A DNA stretch of 64,000 bases. It comes from JANQLU01 sp964434955 (GTDB lineage: Bacteria > Planctomycetota > Planctomycetia > Pirellulales > Pirellulaceae). Location: NCBI GenBank assembly GCA_964434955.1, contig CAYSXI010000003.1, forward strand, positions 1 through 64,000. Direction: 5' to 3'. The first letter of the stretch is position 1. Each line of letters opens with the position of its first letter. The notes under the pieces were generated by a model. It did no database searches, was not told the origin of the DNA, and saw only the letters and a list, made by a program, of their open reading frames with translations. Made by a program: the position numbers and the translations under genes. Positions 34,714 to 44,313 of this stretch are shown piece after piece.

Positions 34714-36216
34714 TCAATCAATCAATTTGCCGCTGAGAATTTGATTGGCAATCGATTCGATGTCCAGCGCGATGGACCGATCTTCCTGAATGAATGCCGA
34801 AATTTCACGCAGCTTGGCGTGCAACGATTCAATCGCTTGGCTACTTTTTAGCGGCCTCCGGAAATCAACACCTTGGGCCGCGCATAACAATTCGATCGCG
34901 ATAATGTTTGCCGTATTCCGGTTCATCTCGAAAAGCCGGCGAGCGGCAAACGTCGCCATGCTGACATGATCTTCCTGGTTCGCACTCGTTGGCAAACTGT
35001 CTACCGACGCCGGGTGGGCCAGCGATTTATTTTCGCTTGCCAAAGCACTCGCGGTGACTTGCGGAATCATGAACCCCGAATTCAACCCACCTTCTTCGAT
35101 CAGAAACGGAGGAAGTTCGCTCAGGTGTTGGTCGATCAACAGGGCAATCCGTCTCTCGGCCAACGACCCAATCTCGGCAACCGCCAACGCAAGATTGTCT
35201 GCCGCAAAAGCCACCGGTTCCGCATGAAAGTTTCCACCGGACAAAATGTCCTGATGATCGGAGAACACCAAGGGGTTGTCGGAAACCGCGTTCGATTCGC
35301 AAATCAAAACTTTTTCAACATAGTTGATCTGATCCAGGCAGGCACCCATCACCTGTGGCTGGCAGCGCAGCGAGTAAGGATCTTGAACTCGCTCGCAATC
35401 GACGTGCGAAAGTCGAATTTCGCTTCCTTGCAACAGTTCCCGATACATTCTGGCACAATCGGCTTGTCCGGCGTGCCCGCGAACTTCGTGAATCCGCGCA
35501 TCAAAAGGCGCGTCGCTTCCTTTGGCTGCGTCCACGCTCATGGCACCCGCATGGATGGCGGCGTCAAATACGAGCCTGGCTTGCCACAATGCGCCTAACG
35601 CCAAGGCCGTGGAGACTTGGGTTCCATTCAGCAAAGCCAGACCTTCTTTTGGCTGCAGTTCCATCGGCTCCCAGCCAAGTCGCTCCAAGTGTTCCGCCGC
35701 AGGAACCTTGTCCCCGTTCTCGGAGAGGAAAAAACCTTCGCCTAAAACGGTTTGCGAAAAGTGAGCCAGGGGAGCCAAGTCGCCGCTGGCACCGACCGAA
35801 CCTTTGCAGGGAATCCAGGGAAGACAATCTTCGTTCAACATTTGCAGAAGGCGTTCAATCAACTGGGGACTAACGCCGGAATGTCCCTGGGCGAGACAAT
35901 TCACTTTCAGCAGAAGCAATAAACGCACAACGTCTTTTGGCAGGGGCTCGCCGACCCCGGCCGCGTGCGAGGAAACCAGGTTTTTCTGGAGCTGCCGCAG
36001 CTGGTCCGCGGGAATTCTCGTATTGGCGAGAAGGCCAAATCCCGTATTGATTCCATAAACAGTTCGGCCTTCATCGAGGACGTTTCGGACCGTCTCGAAC
36101 GACTGGGCAATTCGGTTGTGGCAGGAAGCATCGAGGCTGACGTTGACTTTCTGCGAAAGTGCCAAACGGATGACATTCCATTCAAGCTCGCCGGGGACCA
36201 GGCCAATCGAGTTCAT
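34714..36216 (-). CDS. hutH: Histidine ammonia-lyase
   Basis: A 500-residue lyase. The Ala-Ser-Gly triad that cyclises to the MIO electrophile is residues 143-145 in GSVGASGDLAPLAH. Other family motifs are YGINTGFG near residue 54 and QDHVSMA-type (EDHVSMATFAARR). It removes ammonia from L-histidine to give urocanate, the first step of histidine use. Its ATG overlaps the hutU stop by four bases (ATGA), so translation is probably coupled. Length is the family norm of about 500. Confidence 0.97.
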   Translation of the reverse strand: MNSIGLVPGELEWNVIRLALSQKVNVSLDASCHNRIAQSFETVRNVLDEGRTVYGINTGFGLLANTRIPADQLRQLQKNLVSSHAAGVGEPLPKDVVRLLLLLKVNCLAQGHSGVSPQLIERLLQMLNEDCLPWIPCKGSVGASGDLAPLAHFSQTVLGEGFFLSENGDKVPAAEHLERLGWEPMELQPKEGLALLNGTQVSTALALGALWQARLVFDAAIHAGAMSVDAAKGSDAPFDARIHEVRGHAGQADCARMYRELLQGSEIRLSHVDCERVQDPYSLRCQPQVMGACLDQINYVEKVLICESNAVSDNPLVFSDHQDILSGGNFHAEPVAFAADNLALAVAEIGSLAERRIALLIDQHLSELPPFLIEEGGLNSGFMIPQVTASALASENKSLAHPASVDSLPTSANQEDHVSMATFAARRLFEMNRNTANIIAIELLCAAQGVDFRRPLKSSQAIESLHAKLREISAFIQEDRSIALDIESIANQILSGKLID

Positions 36217-37883
36217 TCGCGTCCCTCAAGCATCGGAAGGTTCAACTTTTGTTCCCTGCCACATTGAATGGCTTCCTCGTAGCCAGCGTCTGCATGCCGC
36301 ATCACACCTGTGGCGGGATCGTTGAACAGCACGCGTCCAATTCGGGCGTCAGCGGCTTCGGTACCGTCACAACAAATCACAACTCCCGAATGTTGCGAGA
36401 ATCCCATTCCAACGCCGCCACCGTGATGCAAACTAACCCAAGTCGCTCCGCCTGCCGTGTTCAATAAAGCATTGAGCAATGGCCAATCGGAAACCGCATC
36501 ACTTCCATCTTTCATCGATTCCGTTTCTCGATTGGGGCTCGCCACGGAACCACTGTCCAAGTGATCGCGCCCGATCACAATCGGCGCCGACAACTCACCA
36601 CTTCGCACCATCTCGTTGAAGGCCAATCCAAGGCGGTGTCGCTGACCCAATCCCACCCAACAAATGCGCGACGGCAGACCCTGAAACTGAATTCGTTCGC
36701 GAGCCATGTTGAGCCAGTTGTGAAGGTGCGGATCGTCGGGAATCAATTCTTTGACCTTCGCGTCCGTTTTGTAAATGTCCTCCGGATCACCACTCAACGC
36801 GGCCCAGCGAAACGGACCGATGCCTCGACAAAACAAAGGCCGGATGTAGGCGGGAACGAATCCGGGAAAATCAAATGCGTCCGCAACGCCTTCTTCCAAC
36901 GCAACCTGGCGAATATTGTTGCCATAATCAAAAGTCGGAATGCCTTGTCGATGAAACTCGAGCATGGCTTGTACATGGGTGGCCATGGATTGCTTGGCGG
37001 CAGCGACCACTTTTTCAGGATCCGATCGCCGCAACTGTTCTGCTTGTTCCAGACTCCAGCCGGCCGGAAGGTAACCATTGAGGGGATCATGGGCCGAAGT
37101 CTGATCCGTTACCGCATCGGGTCGGATTCCACGTTTCAAAAGTTCCGGTAAGACTTCCGCGGCGTTGCCCAACAGTCCAATACTTATGGGATGATGACTG
37201 GCACAGGAATCCGCAATCCACTCAAGCGCCTGATCCAGGTCTTCGGTTTTTCGATTGAGGTAGCCCGTCTCAAGCCGCTTATCAATTCTCGTGGGGTCAC
37301 ATTCGATGGCCAACATCGAGGCGCCTGCCATGGTGCAGGCCAAAGGCTGAGCTCCTCCCATCCCACCGAGTCCGGCAGTCAGAATCCATTTCCCGGCCAA
37401 GTTACCCTCGAAGTGCGTCCGCCCAACGGAAACAAACGTTTCGTAGGTCCCTTGAACAATGCCCTGGCTGCCGATGTAGATCCACGATCCGGCCGTCATT
37501 TGACCGTACATCATCAAGCCTTTCTGATCCAACTCGTGAAAATGTTCCCAGTTGGCCCAATGGGGAACAAGATTGGAATTCGCGATCAAGACCCGCGGTG
37601 CGTCTTCATGCGTTTGAAAAACTCCGACGGGTTTTCCCGATTGAACGAGCAAGGTTTGATCGGACTCCAGGTTCCTGAGGCAAGCAACGATGCGATCAAA
37701 ACACTCCCAATTTCTCGCGGCTTTTCCAATACCACCATAAACCACCAATTCGTCCGGAATCTCGGCGACTTCGGGGTCCAGGTTATTCATCAACATCCGC
37801 AACGGGGCTTCGGTCATCCAGGATTTGCAACTCAACTCGGTCCCCTGCGGAGACTTGATCAAACGAGCGGTTGGGGTGGGCAT
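36213..37883 (-). CDS. hutU: Urocanate hydratase
   Basis: A 556-residue enzyme from the ATG at 37883 (GGAG six bases upstream; an in-frame start at 37913 is less likely). The NAD-binding part is visible in TAGLGGMGGAQPLA, and the family signatures QGLPSRICWVGLGQR and HHGGGVGMGFSQH are intact. It hydrates urocanate to 4-imidazolone-5-propionate. It is the first gene of hutUH and divergent from hutGIF across a 156-bp shared control region. Confidence 0.97.
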   Translation of the reverse strand: MPTPTARLIKSPQGTELSCKSWMTEAPLRMLMNNLDPEVAEIPDELVVYGGIGKAARNWECFDRIVACLRNLESDQTLLVQSGKPVGVFQTHEDAPRVLIANSNLVPHWANWEHFHELDQKGLMMYGQMTAGSWIYIGSQGIVQGTYETFVSVGRTHFEGNLAGKWILTAGLGGMGGAQPLACTMAGASMLAIECDPTRIDKRLETGYLNRKTEDLDQALEWIADSCASHHPISIGLLGNAAEVLPELLKRGIRPDAVTDQTSAHDPLNGYLPAGWSLEQAEQLRRSDPEKVVAAAKQSMATHVQAMLEFHRQGIPTFDYGNNIRQVALEEGVADAFDFPGFVPAYIRPLFCRGIGPFRWAALSGDPEDIYKTDAKVKELIPDDPHLHNWLNMARERIQFQGLPSRICWVGLGQRHRLGLAFNEMVRSGELSAPIVIGRDHLDSGSVASPNRETESMKDGSDAVSDWPLLNALLNTAGGATWVSLHHGGGVGMGFSQHSGVVICCDGTEAADARIGRVLFNDPATGVMRHADAGYEEAIQCGREQKLNLPMLEGRE

Positions 37884-37945
37884 GGCAAACTCCAGCAAAG
37901 AATTCGAAAGCACGAGCAGGTGGACTTCGCAACCGTCACACGTCG

Positions 37946-37981
37946 TACCACGCTTGGTATGCGTTCGGCTTGGAATACAAT
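37946..37981 (+). promoter_or_regulatory. Promoter and operator candidate between hutU and hutG
   Basis: In the 156-bp divergent region an inverted repeat TACCA-CGCT-TGGTA (37946-37959) overlaps a -35-like TTGGTA (37954-37959), with a -10-like TACAAT (37976-37981) 16 bp on, about 58 bases before the hutG ATG. A repressor bound at the repeat would block this promoter. No HutC-type regulator gene is in the window. Confidence 0.35.
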
Positions 37982-38039
37982 GAATCCCTCAAACTTGGGG
38001 ACTTCATCGTAGCATTAACAAGGCAGAATTCGATACGGG

Positions 38040-38846
38040 ATGAACTTGGAAGATCAAACACCCATTTATCAATTGGCCCAAGGCGATTTGCCCTTTCTGG
38101 TGAGTGTTCCCCATGTCGGAACCCTTGTTCCGGAAACCATTCTTGATTCATTTACCGCCGAAGCCAAACGCTTGCCTGATACGGATTGGTTTGTTGATCA
38201 GCTGTTTGATTTTCCCGAACTATCGCGCGCGACGCTAATCAAGTCGAATTTCAATCGCTATGTGATTGACTTGAACCGATCGACCGACGGGGAAAACCTT
38301 TATCCCGGCAAACCGACACCAGAATTGTGTCCGACAACCTGTTTTGATGGCACCGCAATTTATGAACAAGCGCCGCCGGACAGGGCGGAAATCCAGCGAC
38401 GAACTTCAACTTACTGGCAGCCCTACCATGACCAGATTGCTGCCATCATCGCCGACTTCAAGGCCCGATTCGACTTTGCGTTAATCCTCGATATTCATTC
38501 AATTGCCAGTTGCGTTCCCCGTCTCTTTGATGGAACCTTGCCGGATTTCAATTTTGGAACGAACCATGAGAAGTCATGTGGGAGAAGTTTGAATGCCCGG
38601 ATCCGGGAATTTGCTGATTCAACTTCCGAGTTTTCTGCTGCATTCAACGGACGCTTTGTCGGCGGTTTCATCACCCGCAACTATGGAAATCCAGGAAACA
38701 AGATACACAGCGTACAAATCGAAATCTCGCAGGCAACGTACCTTGATGAAACGACTGGAAATTGGGATGAACAAAAAGCCGCCCGCGTTCGCCCCGTCAT
38801 GAAAGAATTTTTCTGTTTGCTTTCGGATTGGATAAAGAAAACCTAG
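38040..38846 (+). CDS. hutG: N-formylglutamate amidohydrolase
   Basis: A 268-residue enzyme of the N-formylglutamate amidohydrolase family. It shows FLVSVPHVGTLVP at the start (metal-ligand His), NFNRYVIDLNRS, LILDIHSI and GNKIHSVQIEISQATYLD, all typical. It releases formate and L-glutamate from N-formylglutamate, the last step of the five-step pathway. It is the FGase-type HutG, not the arginase-like formiminoglutamase, which fits the presence of hutF. The gene leads hutGIF; hutI starts two bases after its stop. Confidence 0.95.
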   Translation: MNLEDQTPIYQLAQGDLPFLVSVPHVGTLVPETILDSFTAEAKRLPDTDWFVDQLFDFPELSRATLIKSNFNRYVIDLNRSTDGENLYPGKPTPELCPTTCFDGTAIYEQAPPDRAEIQRRTSTYWQPYHDQIAAIIADFKARFDFALILDIHSIASCVPRLFDGTLPDFNFGTNHEKSCGRSLNARIREFADSTSEFSAAFNGRFVGGFITRNYGNPGNKIHSVQIEISQATYLDETTGNWDEQKAARVRPVMKEFFCLLSDWIKKT

Positions 38847-38848
38847 CC

Positions 38849-40081
38849 ATGACTTCTTTGATTCATCGCGCCAAGCTCCAGCAGTCAACAGGCTCCAATT
38901 CCGTCGAGACGATCGAAGACGCTCACATCGTTGTCTCGGACCAGGGACTCGTCGAGTGGATCGGCCCGCGGAGCGAATTCATCCGGTCCCAATGGAACGA
39001 AGTTGAGTTTGATGTTCGTTATGACTTGAAAGAGCAATTGGTCACGCCGGGTCTCATCGATTGCCATACGCATATCATCTATGGGGGATCGCGAGCCAAC
39101 GAGTGGCGGCGACGGCTGAACGGCGAAACCTATGAACAGATCGCCAATTCCGGCGGAGGGATTCGATCGACGGTTGCCGCAACACGAAAAGCATCCGATC
39201 AGCAGTTGTTTGAGTCCGCCAGCGATCGCGCAGCCCAGATGCTTGAGTTTGGGGTGACCACGATCGAGGTAAAGTCGGGCTACGGATTGGCGGCCGCTGA
39301 AGAACTCAAAATGATCTCGGTCGCCGAAAGACTGAAAATAGAGTGCGCTCAGAACATTCGGATCACTTTTCTGGGGGCCCATGCGGTTCCGGCAGAGTTG
39401 GATGGTGACGCTGACCGCTACCTGGAACAGGAAGTTTTGCCTTTGATTTCAAAACTTCCCGATTCGGTCGACGCCATTGATGTTTTCTGTGAAGGAATTG
39501 CATTTGATGTCGAACAGTCGCGGCGGGTGTTGCAAAGTGGAATCGGCGCAGGGTTGGAGCCGAAGATCCACTCGGAACAGCTATCCAATCTCGGCGGAAC
39601 AAAAATGGCTGCCGAGTTGGGAGCCGTGTCGGCAGATCACTTGGAGTACCTGGACGAAGCCGGGGTCATTGCAATGGCCGAAAACAATTGTGTCGCGGTT
39701 TTGCTGCCGGGCGCTTTTTACTTCATTAACGAAACACAGAAACCGCCCATTGATTTGCTTCGAAAACACCAAGTCCCAATTGCAATCGCGACCGACCACA
39801 ATCCGGGTAGCAGTCCGCTGATCTCACTGCCACTTTCTCTCAATTTTGCGTGCACCCTGTTTGGAATGACTCCCGAAGAAGCATTTGCCGGGGCGACGAT
39901 CCATGCCGCCAAGGCCTTGCGAATGGAAAAAGAGGTTGGACGTTTGGAACCGGGAACCCAGGCGGACTTTGTCGTCTGGAATGTCACCGATTTTTGCGAG
40001 TTGATTCATCTCGTCGGTCATAATCCCTGCCGAGACGTCTATAAAAACGGAAAGCCTGTTCTGAGTCGCGCGAAACCATGA
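38849..40081 (+). CDS. hutI: Imidazolonepropionase
   Basis: A 410-residue amidohydrolase-superfamily enzyme, ATG at 38849. The metal-binding HxH is in LIDCHTHIIYGGSR; EFGVTTIEVKSGYGL and IATDHNPGSSP are family signatures. It opens the imidazolone ring to give N-formimino-L-glutamate in the cytoplasm. It overlaps hutF by four bases (ATGA), so translation is coupled, and it follows hutG almost directly. Confidence 0.96.
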   Translation: MTSLIHRAKLQQSTGSNSVETIEDAHIVVSDQGLVEWIGPRSEFIRSQWNEVEFDVRYDLKEQLVTPGLIDCHTHIIYGGSRANEWRRRLNGETYEQIANSGGGIRSTVAATRKASDQQLFESASDRAAQMLEFGVTTIEVKSGYGLAAAEELKMISVAERLKIECAQNIRITFLGAHAVPAELDGDADRYLEQEVLPLISKLPDSVDAIDVFCEGIAFDVEQSRRVLQSGIGAGLEPKIHSEQLSNLGGTKMAAELGAVSADHLEYLDEAGVIAMAENNCVAVLLPGAFYFINETQKPPIDLLRKHQVPIAIATDHNPGSSPLISLPLSLNFACTLFGMTPEEAFAGATIHAAKALRMEKEVGRLEPGTQADFVVWNVTDFCELIHLVGHNPCRDVYKNGKPVLSRAKP

Positions 40082-41466
40082 ATCAGCTATTACTCGAGAA
40101 TGCCTGGGTCGATTCCCGCTGGCAAAAAGATGTTCTTTTGCAGTTAGATCAGCAGGGCGTGATTCGGTCTCTGGAGTCCTCCACTCGGAGCCCTGAAACA
40201 GTCGCGCGAATCGGCGGTTTCGTGCTCCCGGGAATCCCCAATGTGCATAGCCATGCATTTCAGCGTGGGATGGTGGGACTGACGGAATATCAAACCGGCG
40301 AGAATGACAGTTTTTGGACTTGGCGGCAGTTGATGTATCAATTTCTGGAATCGTTGTCGCCGGATGACGTTTTTCATATTGCCAAGCAGCTGTTTCGAGA
40401 AATGCTTGCGGCGGGGTACACGACCGTTGGCGAATTTCAGTACATTCACAACCGACCGGATGGTGTGGCCTACGAAAGCCCCGCCACCCTCTGCCATCGG
40501 GTCATTGAGGCTGCGGTGGATGTTGGCATCGGAATTTGTATTCTTCCGGTGTTGTATCAACGGGGCGGTTTCGACAATCGTCCCCTTCGTGATGGCCAAG
40601 GGCGTTTCCAACTAAGCGATCGACAGTTCATCGAGGTCATTGATGAGATTCGGGAGCATTGGCAAGACGAACCTCTGGTGTCATTTGGAATGGCATTGCA
40701 TTCGTTGAGAGCGATCGATATCGAACGGATGCCATCGGTGATCGAACCGGTCACGGACATCTTGGGCGACTGCCCAATCCACATTCACATCGCCGAGCAA
40801 ACCGCCGAGGTCGAAGCTTGCAACTCCACACACGGACTTCGGCCGGTTGAATGGTTGTTTCGCAATTGCCCTGTCGATTCTCGCTGGTGTTTGATCCACG
40901 CAACCCATCTCTCCGAAGTTGAGATTGACTTGATTTGCAACTCCCAAGCGGTGGTTGGACTTTGCCCGATGACCGAAGCCAACCTGGGAGACGGGATTTT
41001 TCCGGCACCTGAGTTTTTATCGAAAGGCGGAAAGATTTCGATCGGAAGCGATAGCCACATTAGCATCAATCCATTTAGCGAATTACGGATGATTGAATAT
41101 GGCCAAAGGCTGACTCGTCGAGCACGGGCGGTTTTGTGCGACGAATCATTTTCGACGGGCACTTTTCTTGCGCGACAGGTCATCTCGGCGGGAAGCCAAA
41201 CTCTGTCGCGAAATTTGAACGATGATGGTGGGATTGCGATCGGAAATTTCGCCGACTTGATTGTCGTCAATGAAAGGGAGTTGGGCTTACCCCATGGGCA
41301 AATCGATCGGGCCTGGGACAAGCTCATTTTTTTTGAATCCCAACCGACAGTGGAACAGACTTGGGTGGGCGGACGGAAAGTCTATGATGCGCAAAACCGC
41401 AGTCGGTGGTTGAACCCCTCAGATGCGTTCCTTCGCGCGACGCAAATCTCCCAGTCTGGAAAATAG
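40078..41466 (+). CDS. hutF: Formimidoylglutamate deiminase
   Basis: A 462-residue amidohydrolase. The metal site starts with NVHSHAFQRGM, and HIAEQTAEVEAC, WCLIHATHL and GSDSHISINPF supply the remaining ligands, as in HutF. It deiminates N-formimino-L-glutamate to N-formyl-L-glutamate and ammonia, feeding HutG. Its presence shows that the pathway uses the HutF-HutG branch and not direct formiminoglutamase. It is the last gene of hutGIF; a T-run follows the stop without a clear stem. Confidence 0.95.
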   Translation: MNQLLLENAWVDSRWQKDVLLQLDQQGVIRSLESSTRSPETVARIGGFVLPGIPNVHSHAFQRGMVGLTEYQTGENDSFWTWRQLMYQFLESLSPDDVFHIAKQLFREMLAAGYTTVGEFQYIHNRPDGVAYESPATLCHRVIEAAVDVGIGICILPVLYQRGGFDNRPLRDGQGRFQLSDRQFIEVIDEIREHWQDEPLVSFGMALHSLRAIDIERMPSVIEPVTDILGDCPIHIHIAEQTAEVEACNSTHGLRPVEWLFRNCPVDSRWCLIHATHLSEVEIDLICNSQAVVGLCPMTEANLGDGIFPAPEFLSKGGKISIGSDSHISINPFSELRMIEYGQRLTRRARAVLCDESFSTGTFLARQVISAGSQTLSRNLNDDGGIAIGNFADLIVVNERELGLPHGQIDRAWDKLIFFESQPTVEQTWVGGRKVYDAQNRSRWLNPSDAFLRATQISQSGK

Positions 41467-41658
41467 GGTTTTTTTGCGAATTTCAAATTATCCAAATTGC
41501 CAACATTGTGTTCAAAAACCGGAATTGGCGGTTGAACTCAAAATCGGCTCGTGGAAAAATAGCCGATCCTATTTGGTCAGGGATCGTCACGGCCATCATT
41601 TTTATTGATTTGTTGGGGTTGGGGAAAACGCCAACGAATTTTTCTATCGAGTAGTTGG

Positions 41659-41946
41659 ATGAGAATTGAACCCTTGGGCGACAAAGTTGTCGTCAAGCGA
41701 GTTGATGCCGAAGAAGTTACAGCAGGTGGAATTGTTTTACCTGATTCGGCACAGGAAAAACCTGCGCAAGGAAAAGTTCTTTCGGTAGGCAGCGGAAGAC
41801 TGACCGACAACGGTGATCGACGAGAACTTCAGGTGACTGAAGGCGACCGCGTTCTATTTACGAGTTATGCCGGAACCGAAATCGATGTCGATGGGCAAAC
41901 GGTTTTGATCATGTCGGAATCCGATATTTTGGCCGTTGTTGGTTAG
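41659..41946 (+). CDS. groES: GroES-type co-chaperonin without adjacent groEL
   Basis: A 95-residue protein from the ATG at 41659; an in-frame extension to 41605 is not GroES-like. It has the family start MRIEPLGDKVVVKRVDAEE, the mobile loop GGIVLPDSAQEKPAQG, and the C-terminal GTEIDVDGQTVLIMSESDILAVV. It caps the GroEL chamber as a heptamer in the cytoplasm. Usually groEL is directly downstream; here the next gene is a secreted toroid-repeat protein 331 bases away. Planctomycetes often carry extra groES/groEL copies, so this may be a second copy. No CIRCE element was noticed upstream. Confidence 0.95.
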   Translation: MRIEPLGDKVVVKRVDAEEVTAGGIVLPDSAQEKPAQGKVLSVGSGRLTDNGDRRELQVTEGDRVLFTSYAGTEIDVDGQTVLIMSESDILAVVG

Positions 41947-42277
41947 GCCACCGGTCCGGGTACTCCGTTATTCGTTACGGCCGCCATTGGTTTTGAGCGG
42001 CCATTTGCCAGGTCGAGCGTCTGCCCATGCGTCTCGCGTTATCTGCGGGCCCATCTGTCGGTTTCCTTGACGTCGTTGTGTCTGAATCGACAAATGCCTT
42101 TGTGGATTCGCCAGGAATCCCGCGTTTTTGGTTTGGAATGGATTTTGCATCCGTTTCGAGTCATTGCGGATTTGATTTTCCGGCTGCAAAGTCCAGAATA
42201 CAAATGTGCCGCCACGATAGACGAAAACTTTAACGGCGCTCCGAGCGAGTACCAAACCGAACAAAGGAAACTCCGGA
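41947..42277. other. Intergenic region, no gene seen
   Basis: These 331 bases lie between groES and the toroid-repeat gene. A weak inverted repeat GGCCGC/GCGGCC near 41980-42002 has no T-run. GGAAACTCCGGA lies just ahead of the next ATG as a ribosome binding site. No convincing frame. Confidence 0.45.
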
Positions 42278-43444
42278 ATGAATCAAACATCACCGATCCG
42301 AGTATGGATGTGTTGCGCCGTTGTTGCGTTGGCTTTCCCAATCATCGGTACCGCCCAAGAATCCGCAAAGCCAAATGCGAGTTATGACCGGGACGTCGCG
42401 AAGGCCATGGTTGCCAAAGGCGTCGCGTACTTTCGCAGTGTTCAGGCGGACGATGGTTCGTTTAGCAAAGAACTGGGACCCGGTATCACCGGATTGGTCG
42501 TTTCCTCGATGCTTCGAAATGGCGTATCACGAGATGATGAAACCGTCAAAAAAGGCATGGACTACGTTTCAAAGTTCATTCGCAAGGAAGACGGTGGAAT
42601 CTACTCGGAAGGTTCCGTTTACCGAAACTACGAAACTTGCATTTCGTTGATGATGTTCGCGGAGGCCAATTCCGATGGCAAATACGATTCGGTTATCCAA
42701 AACGCGAAGAAGTTCATTAAAAAGATTCAGTGGGGCGAGGACGCCAAGCAAGAAAGCCTGGATTTTGGCGGAGCCGGGTACGGCAAGCACGGGCGCCCTG
42801 ACTTGAGTAATACCTCGTTCCTGATCGATGCCCTAAAAAGTTCCATGGATGAAGGCGACAAAACCGACCGCGCTGCCTTGGAACGTGCCTTGAAATTTGT
42901 TTCGCGAACGCAAAACAAGTATTCGCAAGACAACATGACCGAATTCGCGCGTAAAGCGACCGGTGAAGACGTTGGTGGTTTTTACTACACGCCAGCCAAT
43001 GGTGGTGAGAGCAAAGCGGGCAAAACAGCCAACGGTGGGCTTCGTAGCTACGCTTCCATGACCTATGCCGGCCTGAAAAGCTTGTTGTATGCGGGTGTCA
43101 AAAAAGACGACCCACGCGTGAAAGCGGCGACCGAATGGATTTCGAAACATTACGATCTCAAATCGAATCCGGGCGTTGGCCAACAGGGACTCTTTTATTA
43201 CTACCACATTTTTGCAAAAGCACTTTCCGCTCTCGGTGTTGACGAGATCGTTGATGGTGACGGCAAGAAACACAATTGGCGTTCGGAGCTGCTCGCTGAA
43301 CTCAAGACAAGACAGCGGAAAGACGGTTCTTGGCTCAATCCAAAAAGTTCGCGATGGGAAGAAGGAAACCCTCATTTGGTGACCGCCTATTGCTTGCTTG
43401 CGATTTCGCACATGGACGCGGCAAAAGCGACCAAGAAAAAATAG
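42278..43444 (+). CDS. Secreted prenyltransferase/squalene-oxidase-repeat protein
   Basis: A 388-residue protein with a signal peptide (VWMCCAVVALAFPIIGTAQE). The rest has alpha/alpha-toroid repeats as in squalene cyclase and prenyltransferase: VAYFRSVQADDGSFSKE, GMDYVSKFIRKEDGGIY, ALKFVSRTQNKYS, and ELKTRQRKDGSWLNP with the QxxDGSW pattern. The catalytic DxDD of cyclases is not seen, so cyclisation is unlikely; in planctomycetes such secreted proteins are widespread and of unknown function. CutC follows 18 bases after its stop. Confidence 0.85.
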   Translation: MNQTSPIRVWMCCAVVALAFPIIGTAQESAKPNASYDRDVAKAMVAKGVAYFRSVQADDGSFSKELGPGITGLVVSSMLRNGVSRDDETVKKGMDYVSKFIRKEDGGIYSEGSVYRNYETCISLMMFAEANSDGKYDSVIQNAKKFIKKIQWGEDAKQESLDFGGAGYGKHGRPDLSNTSFLIDALKSSMDEGDKTDRAALERALKFVSRTQNKYSQDNMTEFARKATGEDVGGFYYTPANGGESKAGKTANGGLRSYASMTYAGLKSLLYAGVKKDDPRVKAATEWISKHYDLKSNPGVGQQGLFYYYHIFAKALSALGVDEIVDGDGKKHNWRSELLAELKTRQRKDGSWLNPKSSRWEEGNPHLVTAYCLLAISHMDAAKATKKK

Positions 43445-43462
43445 TACGGGCCGGGTGAGAAT

Positions 43463-44194
43463 TTGCTTGTCGAAGTTTGCGCCGGATCGTTGGAAGATTG
43501 CCTGATCGCGGAGCGCGCTGGTGCGGACCGAATCGAATTGAATTCGGCGCTCGCGCTCGGTGGACTGACGCCTTCGGCCCCCCTGGTTTGCGAAGCCAAG
43601 AAACGGGTCTCGATTCCAATCGTTACGATGGTGCGTCCTCGCCCGGGCAACTTCTGCTACCGTCCTGAGGAATTGGCTCAGCTCAAACGCGAGCTGCAAT
43701 TGATGCTCGATTGTGGAGCGGATGGAGTCGTTTTTGGAATCACTGACGAAACGGGGCGAATCGATGCGGAAAAATGCGCCGAGCTGGTGAGGTCGTTTTG
43801 TCAGGATTGCGAGAGTGTTTACCACCGGGCGATCGACGTCTCCCCCGATTGGGCATCCTGCCTGGCAAACGTGGTCGATTTGGGGTTCGATCGTGTTTTG
43901 ACTTCCGGCTTGGCGAAAACCGCGTTTGAAGGCAAGGCTTGCCTCGCTTCCATGGTTGAGCGTTTCGGAAATGCCCTGGGCATCGTCGCGGGCTCGGGAG
44001 TCCATTCCTCCAATGTCGAAAACATCGTGGTCGAAACAGGCTGCCGAGAGGTCCACGGGAGTTTTTCCCGCAACCTCCAACATTTTGAGACTCCGGTCGG
44101 CGATTTTGGGGCCGTATCCGTCGCCGACGAAACAGAAGTTAAGCGAACCGTCGAAATCTGCCGAAACTTGGCAAATGGAAACGATTCATGCTGA
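43463..44194 (+). CDS. cutC: CutC-family protein
   Basis: A 243-residue TIM-barrel protein with a TTG start and GGGTGAG upstream. It has the CutC start LVEVCAGSLEDCLIAERAGA, then DRIELNSALALGGLTPS, PIVTMVRPRPGNFCY, GADGVVFGI, and HRAIDVSPD, LGFDRVLTSG. CutC was named for copper tolerance in E. coli, but later work doubts a direct copper role. It probably acts as a cytoplasmic enzyme of unknown substrate. It may be co-transcribed with the preceding gene (18-base gap). Confidence 0.92.
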   Translation: MLVEVCAGSLEDCLIAERAGADRIELNSALALGGLTPSAPLVCEAKKRVSIPIVTMVRPRPGNFCYRPEELAQLKRELQLMLDCGADGVVFGITDETGRIDAEKCAELVRSFCQDCESVYHRAIDVSPDWASCLANVVDLGFDRVLTSGLAKTAFEGKACLASMVERFGNALGIVAGSGVHSSNVENIVVETGCREVHGSFSRNLQHFETPVGDFGAVSVADETEVKRTVEICRNLANGNDSC

Positions 44195-44313
44195 GCCGAG
44201 TGGCAGCGGAGAACGTCGATTGTTCGGCAAAATCAGGCTTTTTCACTTTGAGCCTTGACAATTAATGGCCGATTCGTCACCATTTTCTGCTTGCAAAATC
44301 TGGAGATAATAAG

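Noticed and set aside
41406..41654. Plus-strand 82-codon frame after hutF
   Set aside because: Overlaps the hutF end in another frame and has no ribosome binding site or family pattern.
42833..44083. Minus-strand 416-codon frame across the toroid-repeat gene and cutC
   Set aside because: Antisense to two recognisable genes and without family features.
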